Assembly (NCBI GenBank): GCA_964502735.1
Contig: CAZCYD010000011.1
Coordinates: 1-63,077 of the forward strand
DNA from: JACKAN01 sp964502735
GTDB taxonomy: Bacteria; Bdellovibrionota; Bdellovibrionia; Bdellovibrionales; UBA1609
Direction: 5' to 3'
Length of the DNA: 63,077 nucleotides
Part shown: piece by piece, positions 26,086-35,522 of the stretch
Numbering within the stretch: position 1 is the stretch's first letter
Layout: every line of letters starts with the position of its first letter
The notes under the pieces: model-generated
Databases searched by the model: none
Told to the model about the DNA's origin: nothing
The model's input: the letters and a program-made list of their open reading frames with translations, nothing else
Position numbers and translations under genes: made by a program

Positions 26086-28641
26086 TTAAATGGATTCATT
26101 TTCTATATAATTCCTAAAGCCCAAATCATTTTTAGAACCAGGAAAGACCAAGCTGATAGCATAAACAGGAAAATTGCTCACGCTAGCCCCGTCGACAGTT
26201 TCAAAGTTGGGATCAAGAGGGTAGATTAATAACAGACCCCGCTCTTTGGGCCGCTGTTCCCTACGAATACTTGTGTCCGTTTGACCCTTCTTTGCAAATT
26301 CACTTTTAAATTCCGTCAATGATTTTGTACTCGGCTGAAGTATATCAAAAAGGTCTATTAGCTCGTTACCTGGTGGAACAAGTGAACGAAGTGCAATTTT
26401 CTCTTTAGTATCAACAAATGGCTCCAATTGAGAACGTTTAATTAGGTAAACTACATGGTTATCTGGAAGACGATATTCCTTACCTGACTTACTTGACATT
26501 AAACACACGGACCAATCTGTAAGTTCCCCATACTTATTCAAATCTGTGATATATCGAATTCCTAAGTTCTTCTCAAATCGCAAGTTTTCAGTATTTAACT
26601 CAAATGTCTCCAAAAATTGGACTATTAACTCAGGATTCACATTTCTGAGTAATACCGAATTTGACCATTCATCAAAAAAAGTATCACCCTTTGTCGCATC
26701 ACCTGACTTCGCACCTGCAAGCAATGTATCTACAGCTATCGCATTTGACTCTATCACCTTGGGACTTTTAATATTCAAAGTTCGAAATTGAATCTTCGAT
26801 CCAGAATAAGTAAGACTTGATTTTACTGCCGACCTCATTTTATTTGCAGACGTTATTCTTAAGCCAGGAAATGATCTAACTCTAACTGCTACATCGATAG
26901 GACGTTCGCCGTTCGCAGCCATAGTATTTATTTCGTCTCTAATATCCTGCTCAACTGTAGCCAAATGATAAAAATTTGTTTGCATCTCTTTGGTTACAAA
27001 AATTCGAGTAAGATCAACATAGCCTTTTCTATAGCCAAACCACCGCCCCATTTGAAGTAACGTATCGTACTGCTTGGTATTTCTATCAAAATAACTCACA
27101 GTTAGCCCTTCAATTGTTAATCCACGAGATAAGGTGTTGCCGCCGACAACGATTCCCCATAAAGGTTCAGCACGATCAAAAGAGAGTCGGTCGGCTGACT
27201 GGGAGTTTTCAAGAATTATATCAATTTTACCTATAAACACTCGAACCTCTTTAAAAAACTTTTTGTCGTTTACGGCTATTTCAGACTGAGTAATAAATTT
27301 TGTAGTTATCTTATGGTCGTTTTCAAATACTTTTTTAAAATCATCTGGTAGGTCTTCGTAGTCTTCAAAATCGAGTTGAAGCTCCTTAATATAACCATCG
27401 ATCCAACCTAAGTATTTCTCATGATCTGAAATAAGGTGAGATGTATGAACCAACATCATTATGTGGCTATCTCTTTGCCCTCTAAATAACCTTAAAGTGC
27501 CAGACAATATAAATGTATTTATTGCTGTCTTAAGTGATTCTGGAATAACCTCAATGTCATCGACCTTGTTTTCCTCAATTTCGGGTAATATACGAATCAG
27601 AGGCATAGGCTTTTGTTCATCAGCACCATTCACCCCCATTCTTCCAAATAACTCTTCTGGGCCGAAATAAGTTGGTGGCTTTTCCAAACAAACCAAAAAG
27701 TCCCTTGGGTAAATGTCTGCCTCTTCACTTCCATCCACTAAAACATTTGCAAAAGGTGTAGCAGTGTAACCAACGTAGCTTACTTTATCGAAATGTTGAA
27801 TGAGCTGTCTAATCTTAGCATTTATTGCGGTAGGGTCTTGTTCGGGCTTATTGGTATTAATACTAGCTTGGTCAGATTCGTCGTCTATAATTAATGTCGG
27901 GCAGTTTTTAATATTTTCTTCGGATGCCTTTGAAAGCCAATCATTAAACGCACGCAAAACATGGGTATTCTTTTTAAGGATCACTAGTGAGAAACCATCT
28001 TTTGACCCCAACGCACGGTTAGCCGTTACTGTTTGCCTTTTATCAAAGTCACCCTTTTCATCCACCCTTGTTAGCATCATACATGCTTCGGGCTTTGGTT
28101 GCTCCAATTCCTCTACTAAACGAGCTTGAGTTTGTAATCTTAGGTTGTTGTGCATGCCGCTCAATACGACAATAAGTTTATACCCTTCATCCACAGCTTT
28201 AGCTACAACAGCCGAAAAGTTAGCCGTTTTTCCACTTTGAATATAGCCTAGAACTAATCCTTTGCTACAAAGTTTCCTTTGTGATTTTGGGGGAACTAAA
28301 TGTTCAACAACAGCGTCCGATGCCAAATCCAAACTTTTAATCATCTCCTCAGTCCAAGAGTTTGATTTATTTTTTAAATGATTTTTTAACAACCCCCAAT
28401 GGCTATCGGAAGCGGATTTGGCTCCTCTATACCACCCTAAATAATCTTGATTATCACTAAGGGACGTAGGAGCCACCTCACCGGCTAACTCTGGAGTTGA
28501 TGCTTTGATTGATTTAATCGCGTTTTCGACCTCTTCTTTGCCGAATACATTTCTCAAGGCAAACTCAGCATCTTCTAGGGTCTGACCAAGGGCTAGCTTT
28601 TCACGAATTGATGTAATTATAAATTTTGCTCTTTCATCCAT
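26086..28641 (-). CDS. Z1 domain ATPase (SF2-like), probable defence protein
   Basis: About 851 residues. Walker A GYIQSGKT is at 132-139, then IVVLSGMHNNLRLQTQ, a Walker B-like LIIDDESDQASIN near 250, YVGYTATPFANVL near 290, and VVGGNTLSRGLTIEGL with LLQMGRWFGYR near 510-545, which resembles motifs V and VI of SF2 helicases. This is the Z1 architecture (PF10593), known from variable islands with methylases and nucleases. The ATP motor is probably the core of a DNA-targeting system; the partner nuclease is not obvious. The ATG lacks a clear ribosome site; a TTG 15 bases upstream is an alternative. The divergent neighbour is a type IIG enzyme. Confidence 0.85.
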   Translation of the reverse strand: MDERAKFIITSIREKLALGQTLEDAEFALRNVFGKEEVENAIKSIKASTPELAGEVAPTSLSDNQDYLGWYRGAKSASDSHWGLLKNHLKNKSNSWTEEMIKSLDLASDAVVEHLVPPKSQRKLCSKGLVLGYIQSGKTANFSAVVAKAVDEGYKLIVVLSGMHNNLRLQTQARLVEELEQPKPEACMMLTRVDEKGDFDKRQTVTANRALGSKDGFSLVILKKNTHVLRAFNDWLSKASEENIKNCPTLIIDDESDQASINTNKPEQDPTAINAKIRQLIQHFDKVSYVGYTATPFANVLVDGSEEADIYPRDFLVCLEKPPTYFGPEELFGRMGVNGADEQKPMPLIRILPEIEENKVDDIEVIPESLKTAINTFILSGTLRLFRGQRDSHIMMLVHTSHLISDHEKYLGWIDGYIKELQLDFEDYEDLPDDFKKVFENDHKITTKFITQSEIAVNDKKFFKEVRVFIGKIDIILENSQSADRLSFDRAEPLWGIVVGGNTLSRGLTIEGLTVSYFDRNTKQYDTLLQMGRWFGYRKGYVDLTRIFVTKEMQTNFYHLATVEQDIRDEINTMAANGERPIDVAVRVRSFPGLRITSANKMRSAVKSSLTYSGSKIQFRTLNIKSPKVIESNAIAVDTLLAGAKSGDATKGDTFFDEWSNSVLLRNVNPELIVQFLETFELNTENLRFEKNLGIRYITDLNKYGELTDWSVCLMSSKSGKEYRLPDNHVVYLIKRSQLEPFVDTKEKIALRSLVPPGNELIDLFDILQPSTKSLTEFKSEFAKKGQTDTSIRREQRPKERGLLLIYPLDPNFETVDGASVSNFPVYAISLVFPGSKNDLGFRNYIENESI

Positions 28642-28817
28642 AATATAGAGTATCAACTAAATCTTATTAGTTGTCAGGATGCTAATTCCTAACTAGCCAT
28701 GACTTCAGTCCAACTACACACCCGTATCGTGGTCTAAAATTTATCTTTAAGCCTCAATAATGTCTCAATTTAATCCGAAACAAACAATGAACATAAAAGC
28801 ATTATGCGAGGTCAAGG

Positions 28818-29042
28818 ATGAGCGAAGCATTTAAATGGCAACTAGGTGAAGTTTCTTGGTTCAACGATGGTTCTGGTGAAGGCGTAATCAGAGCTGAAAA
28901 TGGCAAGAATTACTACGTTCACTATTCAGCTATCGAATCAAAACAGAAACGAAAATCTTTAAAGCAAAACCAAAAAGTAAAAATCCAGGTGCTAGACGAT
29001 GAATTTGCTCGTCACGTAACCAAAGTGACAGCGGAGCGTTAA
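28818..29042 (+). CDS. cold-shock-like nucleic-acid-binding protein
   Basis: 74 residues with a cold-shock OB fold: GEVSWFNDGSGEGVI (RNP1 region) and YYVHYSAIES (RNP2 region). AAGG is just before the ATG. Only three bases separate its stop from the type IIG gene start, so it is coupled to it. It may bind single-stranded DNA or RNA and control expression of the restriction enzyme; this is inference from position. Divergent from the Z1 gene. Confidence 0.75.
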   Translation: MSEAFKWQLGEVSWFNDGSGEGVIRAENGKNYYVHYSAIESKQKRKSLKQNQKVKIQVLDDEFARHVTKVTAER

Positions 29043-29045
29043 TAC

Positions 29046-32000
29046 ATGTTAGCTAAACAACTCGAAGATAAAACAGAACCTGAAGACAAGGGACAACTAA
29101 ACCCCAATAGTTCACTTAGAAATATTGCTTACTGGGAAAGCAGTCTTTTTTCTAAAGTCTATTTGGAAAATGATTTAAAACGCGACTTTTCAGAAAAATG
29201 GGAATCGGACTTCGACGATGTTGTTTTTGATGAAAATGGAGATACCGTTAAATCAGGTTTCTATCACTTCTACAACGAGTTCCGCAATATTGCAGAAAGC
29301 CTTAGAGGATTATCTAAGAAAAAACTTAAAGAAACTGATACTATTACCAAAATTATCACTCCTCTTCTAGATGCCCTTGGTTGGTTTGATAATTGCTCAA
29401 ACAATGTTGAAGAGCCATTCGCTGCAGAGACACCATTTACTGTAAACGCAAAACCGAAAAATAAAAGCTATCGTACGGACATGATTCTTGTGGATTACCC
29501 TCAGGAAGCTGGCTTTATAAATGCAACTAATGACATTGAAAAAATAAAGCGCGAAGCACGGCAATACTGCATTGCCCCCTTAGAAGCAAAATATTGGAAT
29601 AGAATACTAGAGAAAGAAAAAAGCAATATTAAAGAAGACTCTGAAAGAGCCAACAAAAAGGCTGATGATACCAATCCAAGCGCAACCTTTAATGAACAAA
29701 TTTTGAATTACATGGACATCCTTCACAGCAAGTGGGGAATAATTACTGATGGGAATATCTGGAGACTACTTAATAAAGAAATATCAGGAGAAGACCCAAG
29801 GCGATGCTTTGAGTTCAAGCTAGAAAGCTTACTTACCCAAGAAAGTAAAATTGAAGCTGGCGATAGCGATGACACTGAGTTTATGGAAAATGCTAAGCTC
29901 TTTTACTTATTCTTCGGGAAATCTTCTTATGTAAGAAATGAGGTTGGAAAAGTATTTCTTGATGAAGTACTCAAAGAAAGTCGTAAGTATATCGACAGTA
30001 TAGAGGAAGATTTAAAAGATCGATTCATTTCGGCAATGAATTACATGTGTGATGGCCTTTTAAGAGAAGCAAAAAAGACTGGTACAATTACAAGACCAAC
30101 AAAAGAAGATTTAGATTTAATCAGAACAGTTGCAGAGAGCCATCTTTTTAACATTCTCTTCATAAAATCATGTGAAGCCAAGGGAATACTCCCTATAAAA
30201 TCACCTGAATACTATAAAATGAGTCTCACTGGGATCATTGATAGAATTTCAGTTTTTGATCCTGAAAAATACACAAGAAAAACTGATATGGACTATATTA
30301 ATATGAGGCTAACTAAGAGTCTCAAAGCCCATAAGTTTAAACCAGACGGCAAATCTCTATATAAAAACTTGGTAAAACTAACTGAAGTAATTCATGATGG
30401 TACCAAAGGCTCCAACTTTGGGTTTGAGATTGCTGGATTTCAAGAAACTGTTTTTTCCAAGGAAGAGTGTGCCTTTGCAAAAAAACACTCTTTAGATGAT
30501 ATTGACATGGTTCGAATTTTTTTTGAACTCGGATATTCGAAACCCGAAAAGGGAATGCAAAGAGATTTTCAACAAATCCCTTATAACTATTTTACTCCAA
30601 GACAACTCGGATCGATCTACGAGAGCTTTCTTGAATACAAACTTGATGTTGCACAAGAGCCAATGGTTTATCTAAAAAAATGTAAATATAAACAGTGGAT
30701 AAAGCTCACCTCAGCAATAAGTAAGAAGCTGAAGGGACACGAACCTGTTGCTCAGAAAGGAAGCCCGTTTTTTACCCCTGATAATACCGACAGAAAAGCT
30801 ACTGGGAGTTACTATACACCTGATTACATTGTTCAATATTTAGTCAAAAATACGATTGGAGTATTGGTCAAAAATAAGAGCAGTAAGGATATTTTAAAAT
30901 TGAAAATATGCGACCCTGCAATGGGTAGCGGTCACTTTCTAATTGCCAGTTTAAACTATTTAACAGCATGTTATGTCAACGCACTTGAAGCGGAAGTCTC
31001 GACCGACCAAATACCATCTAAGTTAGAAGCTAAAAGGGAAATTCTCGATAAATGTATTTTCGGAATAGATATTAATCATAGAGCCGTCAAATTAGCAAAA
31101 ATGAGCTTATGGTTAGAAAGCGCACACTGGGGAAGAAAGTTAGAGCGACTCGACGATCAACTTGTGCATGCAAACACTGTTACTTCTGAAACTCCATGGA
31201 AAGAATATCCTGGCATAAGCAGCGGTGGCTTTTCTGCGGTAATTGGGAATCCTCCATATATTGGTGAGCAGGGGAATAAAAATATTTTTGATATACTTAA
31301 AACTTCACATTTTGGGAATGAATTCTATGTGCCAAAAATGGATATATTCTATTTTTTCTTCCATAAAGCCATTCAGTTTTTGAAAGAACAGGGGCGACTC
31401 GGGTTCATTACAACAAACTATTTTCCAACAACTAATTCGGGCCAGAAATTAAGGAAAGCGCTATACAATTGTACCGAAGTTAAAGAAATTATTGATTTCG
31501 GTAATTTAAAGATATTTGATGCGGCAGGTGGCCAACATAATATGATTACTATAGCAGAAAGGAGCTATTCTCCAAAAGAAAATTCACAAACTTCCATAAC
31601 TGTTTTCAAGTCCAGCGGGAAGTGCACTGAGTTAGATTTTCGGCAGGCGATTAATAAAGAAGCCACAAATATATTTAGCTCAGTTAAAAGGAGAGAAGAA
31701 CTTTTTGACGGTCCTGAGAAATATATTCGAATTAGGGATCTCGGAAGTGGAAATTTAAAAGACATTAATTCGTTACTAGACAAGCTCTCAGAAAACGAAA
31801 GATTATCTAAAAAGTTTAATGTATATCAGGGCATCGTTACAGGTGCAAACAAGGTAACTGAAAGACTCCTAAAAGATTACTCTACGCTTACTTCTGAAAA
31901 AGGCGACGGCATCTTTGTACTTTCAGCCAATGAATTAAAAAACATCAAGTTAACTAAGGATGAAAGAAGTTTAATAAAGCCATTTTACAAAAACTCTTCA

Positions 32001-32675
32001 ATTAATCAGTTTCACTGTGACCTTTCGAATCAGGAACATCTTATATTTATACCAAAAGAATATGAAGAAAAGATGCTAATAAAAGAGTATGTGGGGATTT
32101 ATAAACACTTGTCAAAATTCAAAACAGTTATAATCGATAAAAGGCGCAAACTAAAAGAGCGTGAAGACAAATGGTTTACGCCAAATAGGGGGACGGCACA
32201 CCCTGAAATATTTGAAGGTCCCAAAATCGTTGCACCACAATGGGCAAAAGAAAATGTATTTGGGTATAATGATGGAAGTTGGTATGGCGCAAGCGATTGC
32301 ATTTTTATTGTGCCTAAAAAGGATGAGAATCGAGCCAAAGAACTTCAATATCTTTCTTCTATATTAAATTCCAAGCTAATGTATTTTTGGCTTTTTCATA
32401 AAGGAAAACGGAAAGGTGATTTATTTGAAATGACAAGAACTCCAGTTTCAAATGCAATCTTCAAATACGATCAAAAACTATTTAAAGATGCCGCATCTTT
32501 TGCTGAATCACTTTCATTGAACGGATGGGACAATAAAACCTTCGCTTCTCTAAATAAAATTGTTTATGAAATATTTGGTTTAACCGCAACTGAAGTCAAA
32601 GTGGTTGAGGAATTTTATTTAGAAAATAAAGTTCCAGAAAAACGCAAAAGCATAGCAGAAGATGAGGTCGCCTAA
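29046..32675 (+). CDS. type IIG restriction-modification enzyme (Eco57I-like)
   Basis: 1209 residues, one chain with cutting, methylation and recognition parts. The N-terminal nuclease shows D145 and E180-A-K182 of a PD-(D/E)xK site. The adenine-N6 methylase has motif I KICDPAMGSGHF near 621 and motif IV NPPYIG near 734. The C-terminal third, with FEGPKIVAPQWAKENV and YLSSILNSKLMYFWLF, is a TaqI-like specificity domain. It would methylate and cut a short site that cannot be read from the sequence. PglX of BREX is similar in the methylase part, but no other brx genes are present. The stop codon abuts the stop of the convergent ASCH gene. Confidence 0.85.
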   Translation: MLAKQLEDKTEPEDKGQLNPNSSLRNIAYWESSLFSKVYLENDLKRDFSEKWESDFDDVVFDENGDTVKSGFYHFYNEFRNIAESLRGLSKKKLKETDTITKIITPLLDALGWFDNCSNNVEEPFAAETPFTVNAKPKNKSYRTDMILVDYPQEAGFINATNDIEKIKREARQYCIAPLEAKYWNRILEKEKSNIKEDSERANKKADDTNPSATFNEQILNYMDILHSKWGIITDGNIWRLLNKEISGEDPRRCFEFKLESLLTQESKIEAGDSDDTEFMENAKLFYLFFGKSSYVRNEVGKVFLDEVLKESRKYIDSIEEDLKDRFISAMNYMCDGLLREAKKTGTITRPTKEDLDLIRTVAESHLFNILFIKSCEAKGILPIKSPEYYKMSLTGIIDRISVFDPEKYTRKTDMDYINMRLTKSLKAHKFKPDGKSLYKNLVKLTEVIHDGTKGSNFGFEIAGFQETVFSKEECAFAKKHSLDDIDMVRIFFELGYSKPEKGMQRDFQQIPYNYFTPRQLGSIYESFLEYKLDVAQEPMVYLKKCKYKQWIKLTSAISKKLKGHEPVAQKGSPFFTPDNTDRKATGSYYTPDYIVQYLVKNTIGVLVKNKSSKDILKLKICDPAMGSGHFLIASLNYLTACYVNALEAEVSTDQIPSKLEAKREILDKCIFGIDINHRAVKLAKMSLWLESAHWGRKLERLDDQLVHANTVTSETPWKEYPGISSGGFSAVIGNPPYIGEQGNKNIFDILKTSHFGNEFYVPKMDIFYFFFHKAIQFLKEQGRLGFITTNYFPTTNSGQKLRKALYNCTEVKEIIDFGNLKIFDAAGGQHNMITIAERSYSPKENSQTSITVFKSSGKCTELDFRQAINKEATNIFSSVKRREELFDGPEKYIRIRDLGSGNLKDINSLLDKLSENERLSKKFNVYQGIVTGANKVTERLLKDYSTLTSEKGDGIFVLSANELKNIKLTKDERSLIKPFYKNSSINQFHCDLSNQEHLIFIPKEYEEKMLIKEYVGIYKHLSKFKTVIIDKRRKLKEREDKWFTPNRGTAHPEIFEGPKIVAPQWAKENVFGYNDGSWYGASDCIFIVPKKDENRAKELQYLSSILNSKLMYFWLFHKGKRKGDLFEMTRTPVSNAIFKYDQKLFKDAASFAESLSLNGWDNKTFASLNKIVYEIFGLTATEVKVVEEFYLENKVPEKRKSIAEDEVA

Positions 32676-33065
32676 TTATAGGCGAATGCCTTTCGAGTAC
32701 TTTATTCCACTAGGCTTCTGTAAAGGTTTTGGGAGTTCAAAGACTTCAACGACGGAAACTTCCCAGCCCCATTTGGGCTTATCAAGCCAAGCCCATTCGG
32801 ATTCAGGTGTCACGCAATGTTTCGAAGAATCCCTATAAAATGCGGCTTTGCTAGGGTATTTGAAACAATCTGTAAATCTAATGATTCCCCTCATTCTAGC
32901 TTTGAATTTACCTTTTTTGCCTGGGGTTTCTATCAATATCATGTCAACATTCAAATAGTGCTTAGGTATCGGATATGTCCTGGTTTCAATAGTCTTTTCC
33001 CCAGAAAGGATCAGTTCTGAGATTGGCCATTGGACATTTATGCCAGAGTACTCTTTCCTACCCAT
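32676..33065 (-). CDS. ASCH domain protein
   Basis: 129 residues with the ASCH pattern: INVQWPISELILSGEKTIETRTYPIP at the start and a C-terminal WGWEVSVVEVFELPKP strand. ASCH domains are PUA-like and bind RNA; YqfB is an ASCH enzyme that hydrolyses acetylcytidine. It begins with TAATG overlapping the radical SAM stop, so it is its translational partner. Its stop touches the type IIG stop; CGCCTA-ATTA-TAGGCG (32669-32684) forms a small hairpin over both. Confidence 0.75.
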   Translation of the reverse strand: MGRKEYSGINVQWPISELILSGEKTIETRTYPIPKHYLNVDMILIETPGKKGKFKARMRGIIRFTDCFKYPSKAAFYRDSSKHCVTPESEWAWLDKPKWGWEVSVVEVFELPKPLQKPSGIKYSKGIRL

Positions 33066-34501
33066 TACAGTTGTGCCTCTCCTTCCTGTTTTTTCTGAGG
33101 TGGTTTGATATTTCTTAAAAAACTCTCAGCTTTACTTATCTTTTTGTCCCCCACTGGTTCGTGGAGACGTTCAGAATTAACAGGAGAGGAACATTTGTGA
33201 GAAGTAAATTTAATCCTATCTTCAAATGACACTTGTCTTGTATCAGCCTTAAAGGAAGCAACCCTGTCTTTAATATTACAACAATCTTTTTTGTTGCTCC
33301 ATAAATCTTGGTGATCCCAAAAATGGTTTTCACCATTTCCAATATAACAAACGGTTTTTTCAACTCCGACTCTGTCACAACGTTTTTTAAACTCCTCATA
33401 ATAGTAGCGAATTTCTCTATCACTAAAATGCCAATCTCTCTTAGATTTTAAGGTTGTAACTCGATTAAAAAATGGCTTTAGATCAAATCCAGTAGCCTTT
33501 TCTATATTGTTAAGTGCAAAAGTACTAAATCGACCAAATCCTACTATAATAGATTTAGTTCCAGTTGCTGCAATTTCGTCGACCATTTCAAAAGTTGTGA
33601 ACTCGAACTTTGGAACAGGACCGTCCCACTTGAAATTGGGGTCAGTGAAGTAACCATCTGGATAAATTGGAAAAGCTGGGTTGATTCTTACGCTTGTCCA
33701 AATTCCATTTTTAGATAATGTATCAACCGCCTTTAATCTTCTCTTTGCCGAAGGCGTACCAGGTTCGATTTGCTTATTTAGCGTATCATTTGTTGAGGCA
33801 ATGCTAAATTGTACGGAGCATAATTTTGGATCTAGCAAATTCATATATTCTTGGGTGGCAATTAAATCACTGCGAGTAAGTATCGTATAAGGATATTTAT
33901 AATAATTTAGTACTTTCAGAAGCTCTTGAGATACCTTGTACTTTTGATCCATCCACATAAAGGAATCAGACATACATCCAACTCTAAGAGGTATTTTCTG
34001 CTCTAAAACACTTCTCCATTTCGATTTTTTTTCTGTTTCAAAAACAGTATAAAAAATCTTTCTCAATTCATTTATGTCTATTGGCACAGGGATAGGATTG
34101 TTCCAATAACCATGCGCTGTTAATTCAGCCTTCGCATAGCAATATAGGCAATTGTGTACACATCCTCTACCGTAAGTGTCTATTTCAAGTGCATAGAAAC
34201 ATTGCTGGCATGAATGGTGTGAATTTACGAGTTTCATCGGATTGTTTTTTACAATCCCTCCTCGGATATTCTTCTTAGCGTACCTCTGCTCTAACTTTTG
34301 ATAAATTGTGTAGTCGAAATCAGATTTATATTTTGACAGCCTGTCTAGTTTCTTAGCTTCGATAATCAATTTATCATAAGTTGGCGTTGGAATTTCTTCT
34401 TTTTCGACTTTAACAGGTTCACTCGTGATCATAGCCGAAGGAAAGCTGATCACATTGTTTTGGCTATCCTTCATTTGGTATATATTATTATCTTCTGACA
34501 T
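33065..34501 (-). CDS. radical SAM protein, spore photoproduct lyase-like
   Basis: 478 residues. The cluster-binding Cys are C114, C118 and C121 (GCVHNCLYCYA, the CxxxCxxC type). The neighbouring IDTYGRGC and the region PLRVGCMSDSF..., with ILTRSDLI further on, are typical of SPL-family (COG1533) radical SAM enzymes. Extra Cys in the C-terminal part (CCNIKD, HKCSSP) might hold another metal. It would reduce SAM to a 5'-deoxyadenosyl radical and act on a nucleic acid or base; the substrate is unknown. It overlaps the RHH gene by 14 bases upstream and the ASCH gene by one base downstream. Confidence 0.82.
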   Translation of the reverse strand: MSEDNNIYQMKDSQNNVISFPSAMITSEPVKVEKEEIPTPTYDKLIIEAKKLDRLSKYKSDFDYTIYQKLEQRYAKKNIRGGIVKNNPMKLVNSHHSCQQCFYALEIDTYGRGCVHNCLYCYAKAELTAHGYWNNPIPVPIDINELRKIFYTVFETEKKSKWRSVLEQKIPLRVGCMSDSFMWMDQKYKVSQELLKVLNYYKYPYTILTRSDLIATQEYMNLLDPKLCSVQFSIASTNDTLNKQIEPGTPSAKRRLKAVDTLSKNGIWTSVRINPAFPIYPDGYFTDPNFKWDGPVPKFEFTTFEMVDEIAATGTKSIIVGFGRFSTFALNNIEKATGFDLKPFFNRVTTLKSKRDWHFSDREIRYYYEEFKKRCDRVGVEKTVCYIGNGENHFWDHQDLWSNKKDCCNIKDRVASFKADTRQVSFEDRIKFTSHKCSSPVNSERLHEPVGDKKISKAESFLRNIKPPQKKQEGEAQL

Positions 34502-34700
34502 CTTCCAACTCCCGAGCAGGCCTTTTGGAAACTTTAACAGGTTTTATCTTTATATTAGGCTGCTCTATAAAATTTAATATGGCTGTACGAGCGAGAGATG
34601 AAAAATCAAAAAAGGGGTTATCTTCTAAAAATCTTTGTATCAACGCTTCTTCGTTTTTACTAATTCTAATGGCTTTGGTTTTAGTAGGGACCCTTTTCAT
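34488..34700 (-). CDS. ribbon-helix-helix-like small protein
   Basis: About 70 residues from an ATG with AAGG six bases upstream; a longer frame from 34730 is less likely. KTKAIRISKNEEALIQRFLEDNPFFDFSSLARTAI fits a CopG/RHH DNA-binding fold. The C-terminal tail is basic. First gene of the RHH / radical SAM / ASCH operon, so it may be the autoregulator. Confidence 0.6.
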   Translation of the reverse strand: MKRVPTKTKAIRISKNEEALIQRFLEDNPFFDFSSLARTAILNFIEQPNIKIKPVKVSKRPARELEDVRR

Positions 34701-34815
34701 AAGATGCCTTCTAGCACATACATGCTGCAAGGCAATGTAAATACGAGATTCATAAAAATGTTACACGGTATGATCTTGTATGCATTTGTTATACACTAGT
34801 AAACCATCGAATTGA

Positions 34816-35514
34816 CTAAAATATCTTGGAAAGTCTCTCCAAAAGCATTTCTAAAACGTCTTCCTGGATGTCTATACTCATCTTTTTAGCCACGAGCTTT
34901 TGGATGGATACAGCTGCACGAATATATTCAACTTGTTCTACTAAAGTGAACCTTTCCCAATTGTTACTGTTCTTAACCCTGTTGTGACTTCGTTGAAGGA
35001 TTTGAATGTTCTCGGGGTGGTGGTCTCCAGGTTCTGATTTATTTAATATTGCTTTAGCATGTTCAATTTCAAAGTCTGTTCCAAAGAATCTGTTTAGTTG
35101 GGAAATAATTTCTGACATTTCTGTGAGCCTGTATTTGTCTTTCGAAGAGAGCTGTTCAAACTGCATAAGCTCCTTTTGCCTTCTTGTAATTGGCTCAACG
35201 TCATCTTCAATTTCTTTTATTTCATGGGCTTCAATTTCGTCTTCATTTAAATATCTAACTTTCCTGGGACGTTGGCTTCGGTCTTCTTCAACTTGTCCAC
35301 CAAAAGCATTTCTAGAGGTTTGGGAACTAATCCTGGCTGCAATCGCAAGTAATCCCGTAGTTTCATGTTTCTGACCTGCCGCTTGCTTTTCTGCTTTTGC
35401 AAGTTGATTTGGATACATCTCGGCAAATTTCTCTGCCCATTCAGAAATGGTCACCCAACCACGAAAAGTTTTTAAGGCTTCTAAATATAAATCGTTAATT
35501 TTGTCTTTAGACAT
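34816..35514 (-). CDS. HNH-like nuclease (putative)
   Basis: 232 residues. Near the middle FEIEHAKAIL (E151-H152), GDHHPENIQIL (H165-H166, N169) and RSHNRVKNSNNW (H177-N178) follow the His-Asn-His order of HNH endonucleases, without the zinc Cys pairs. The N-terminal 60 residues (FRGWVTISEWAEKFAEMYP) look like a helical DNA- or partner-binding unit. It follows the membrane protein gene with an 8-base gap; GGAGATTAG precedes the ATG. Confidence 0.55.
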   Translation of the reverse strand: MSKDKINDLYLEALKTFRGWVTISEWAEKFAEMYPNQLAKAEKQAAGQKHETTGLLAIAARISSQTSRNAFGGQVEEDRSQRPRKVRYLNEDEIEAHEIKEIEDDVEPITRRQKELMQFEQLSSKDKYRLTEMSEIISQLNRFFGTDFEIEHAKAILNKSEPGDHHPENIQILQRSHNRVKNSNNWERFTLVEQVEYIRAAVSIQKLVAKKMSIDIQEDVLEMLLERLSKIF

Positions 35515-35522
35515 CTAATCTC

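Noticed and set aside
29046..32675. Reading as BREX PglX
   Set aside because: Methylase part is similar, but an N-terminal nuclease site is present and no other brx genes (brxA, B, C, Z, L) occur in the island.
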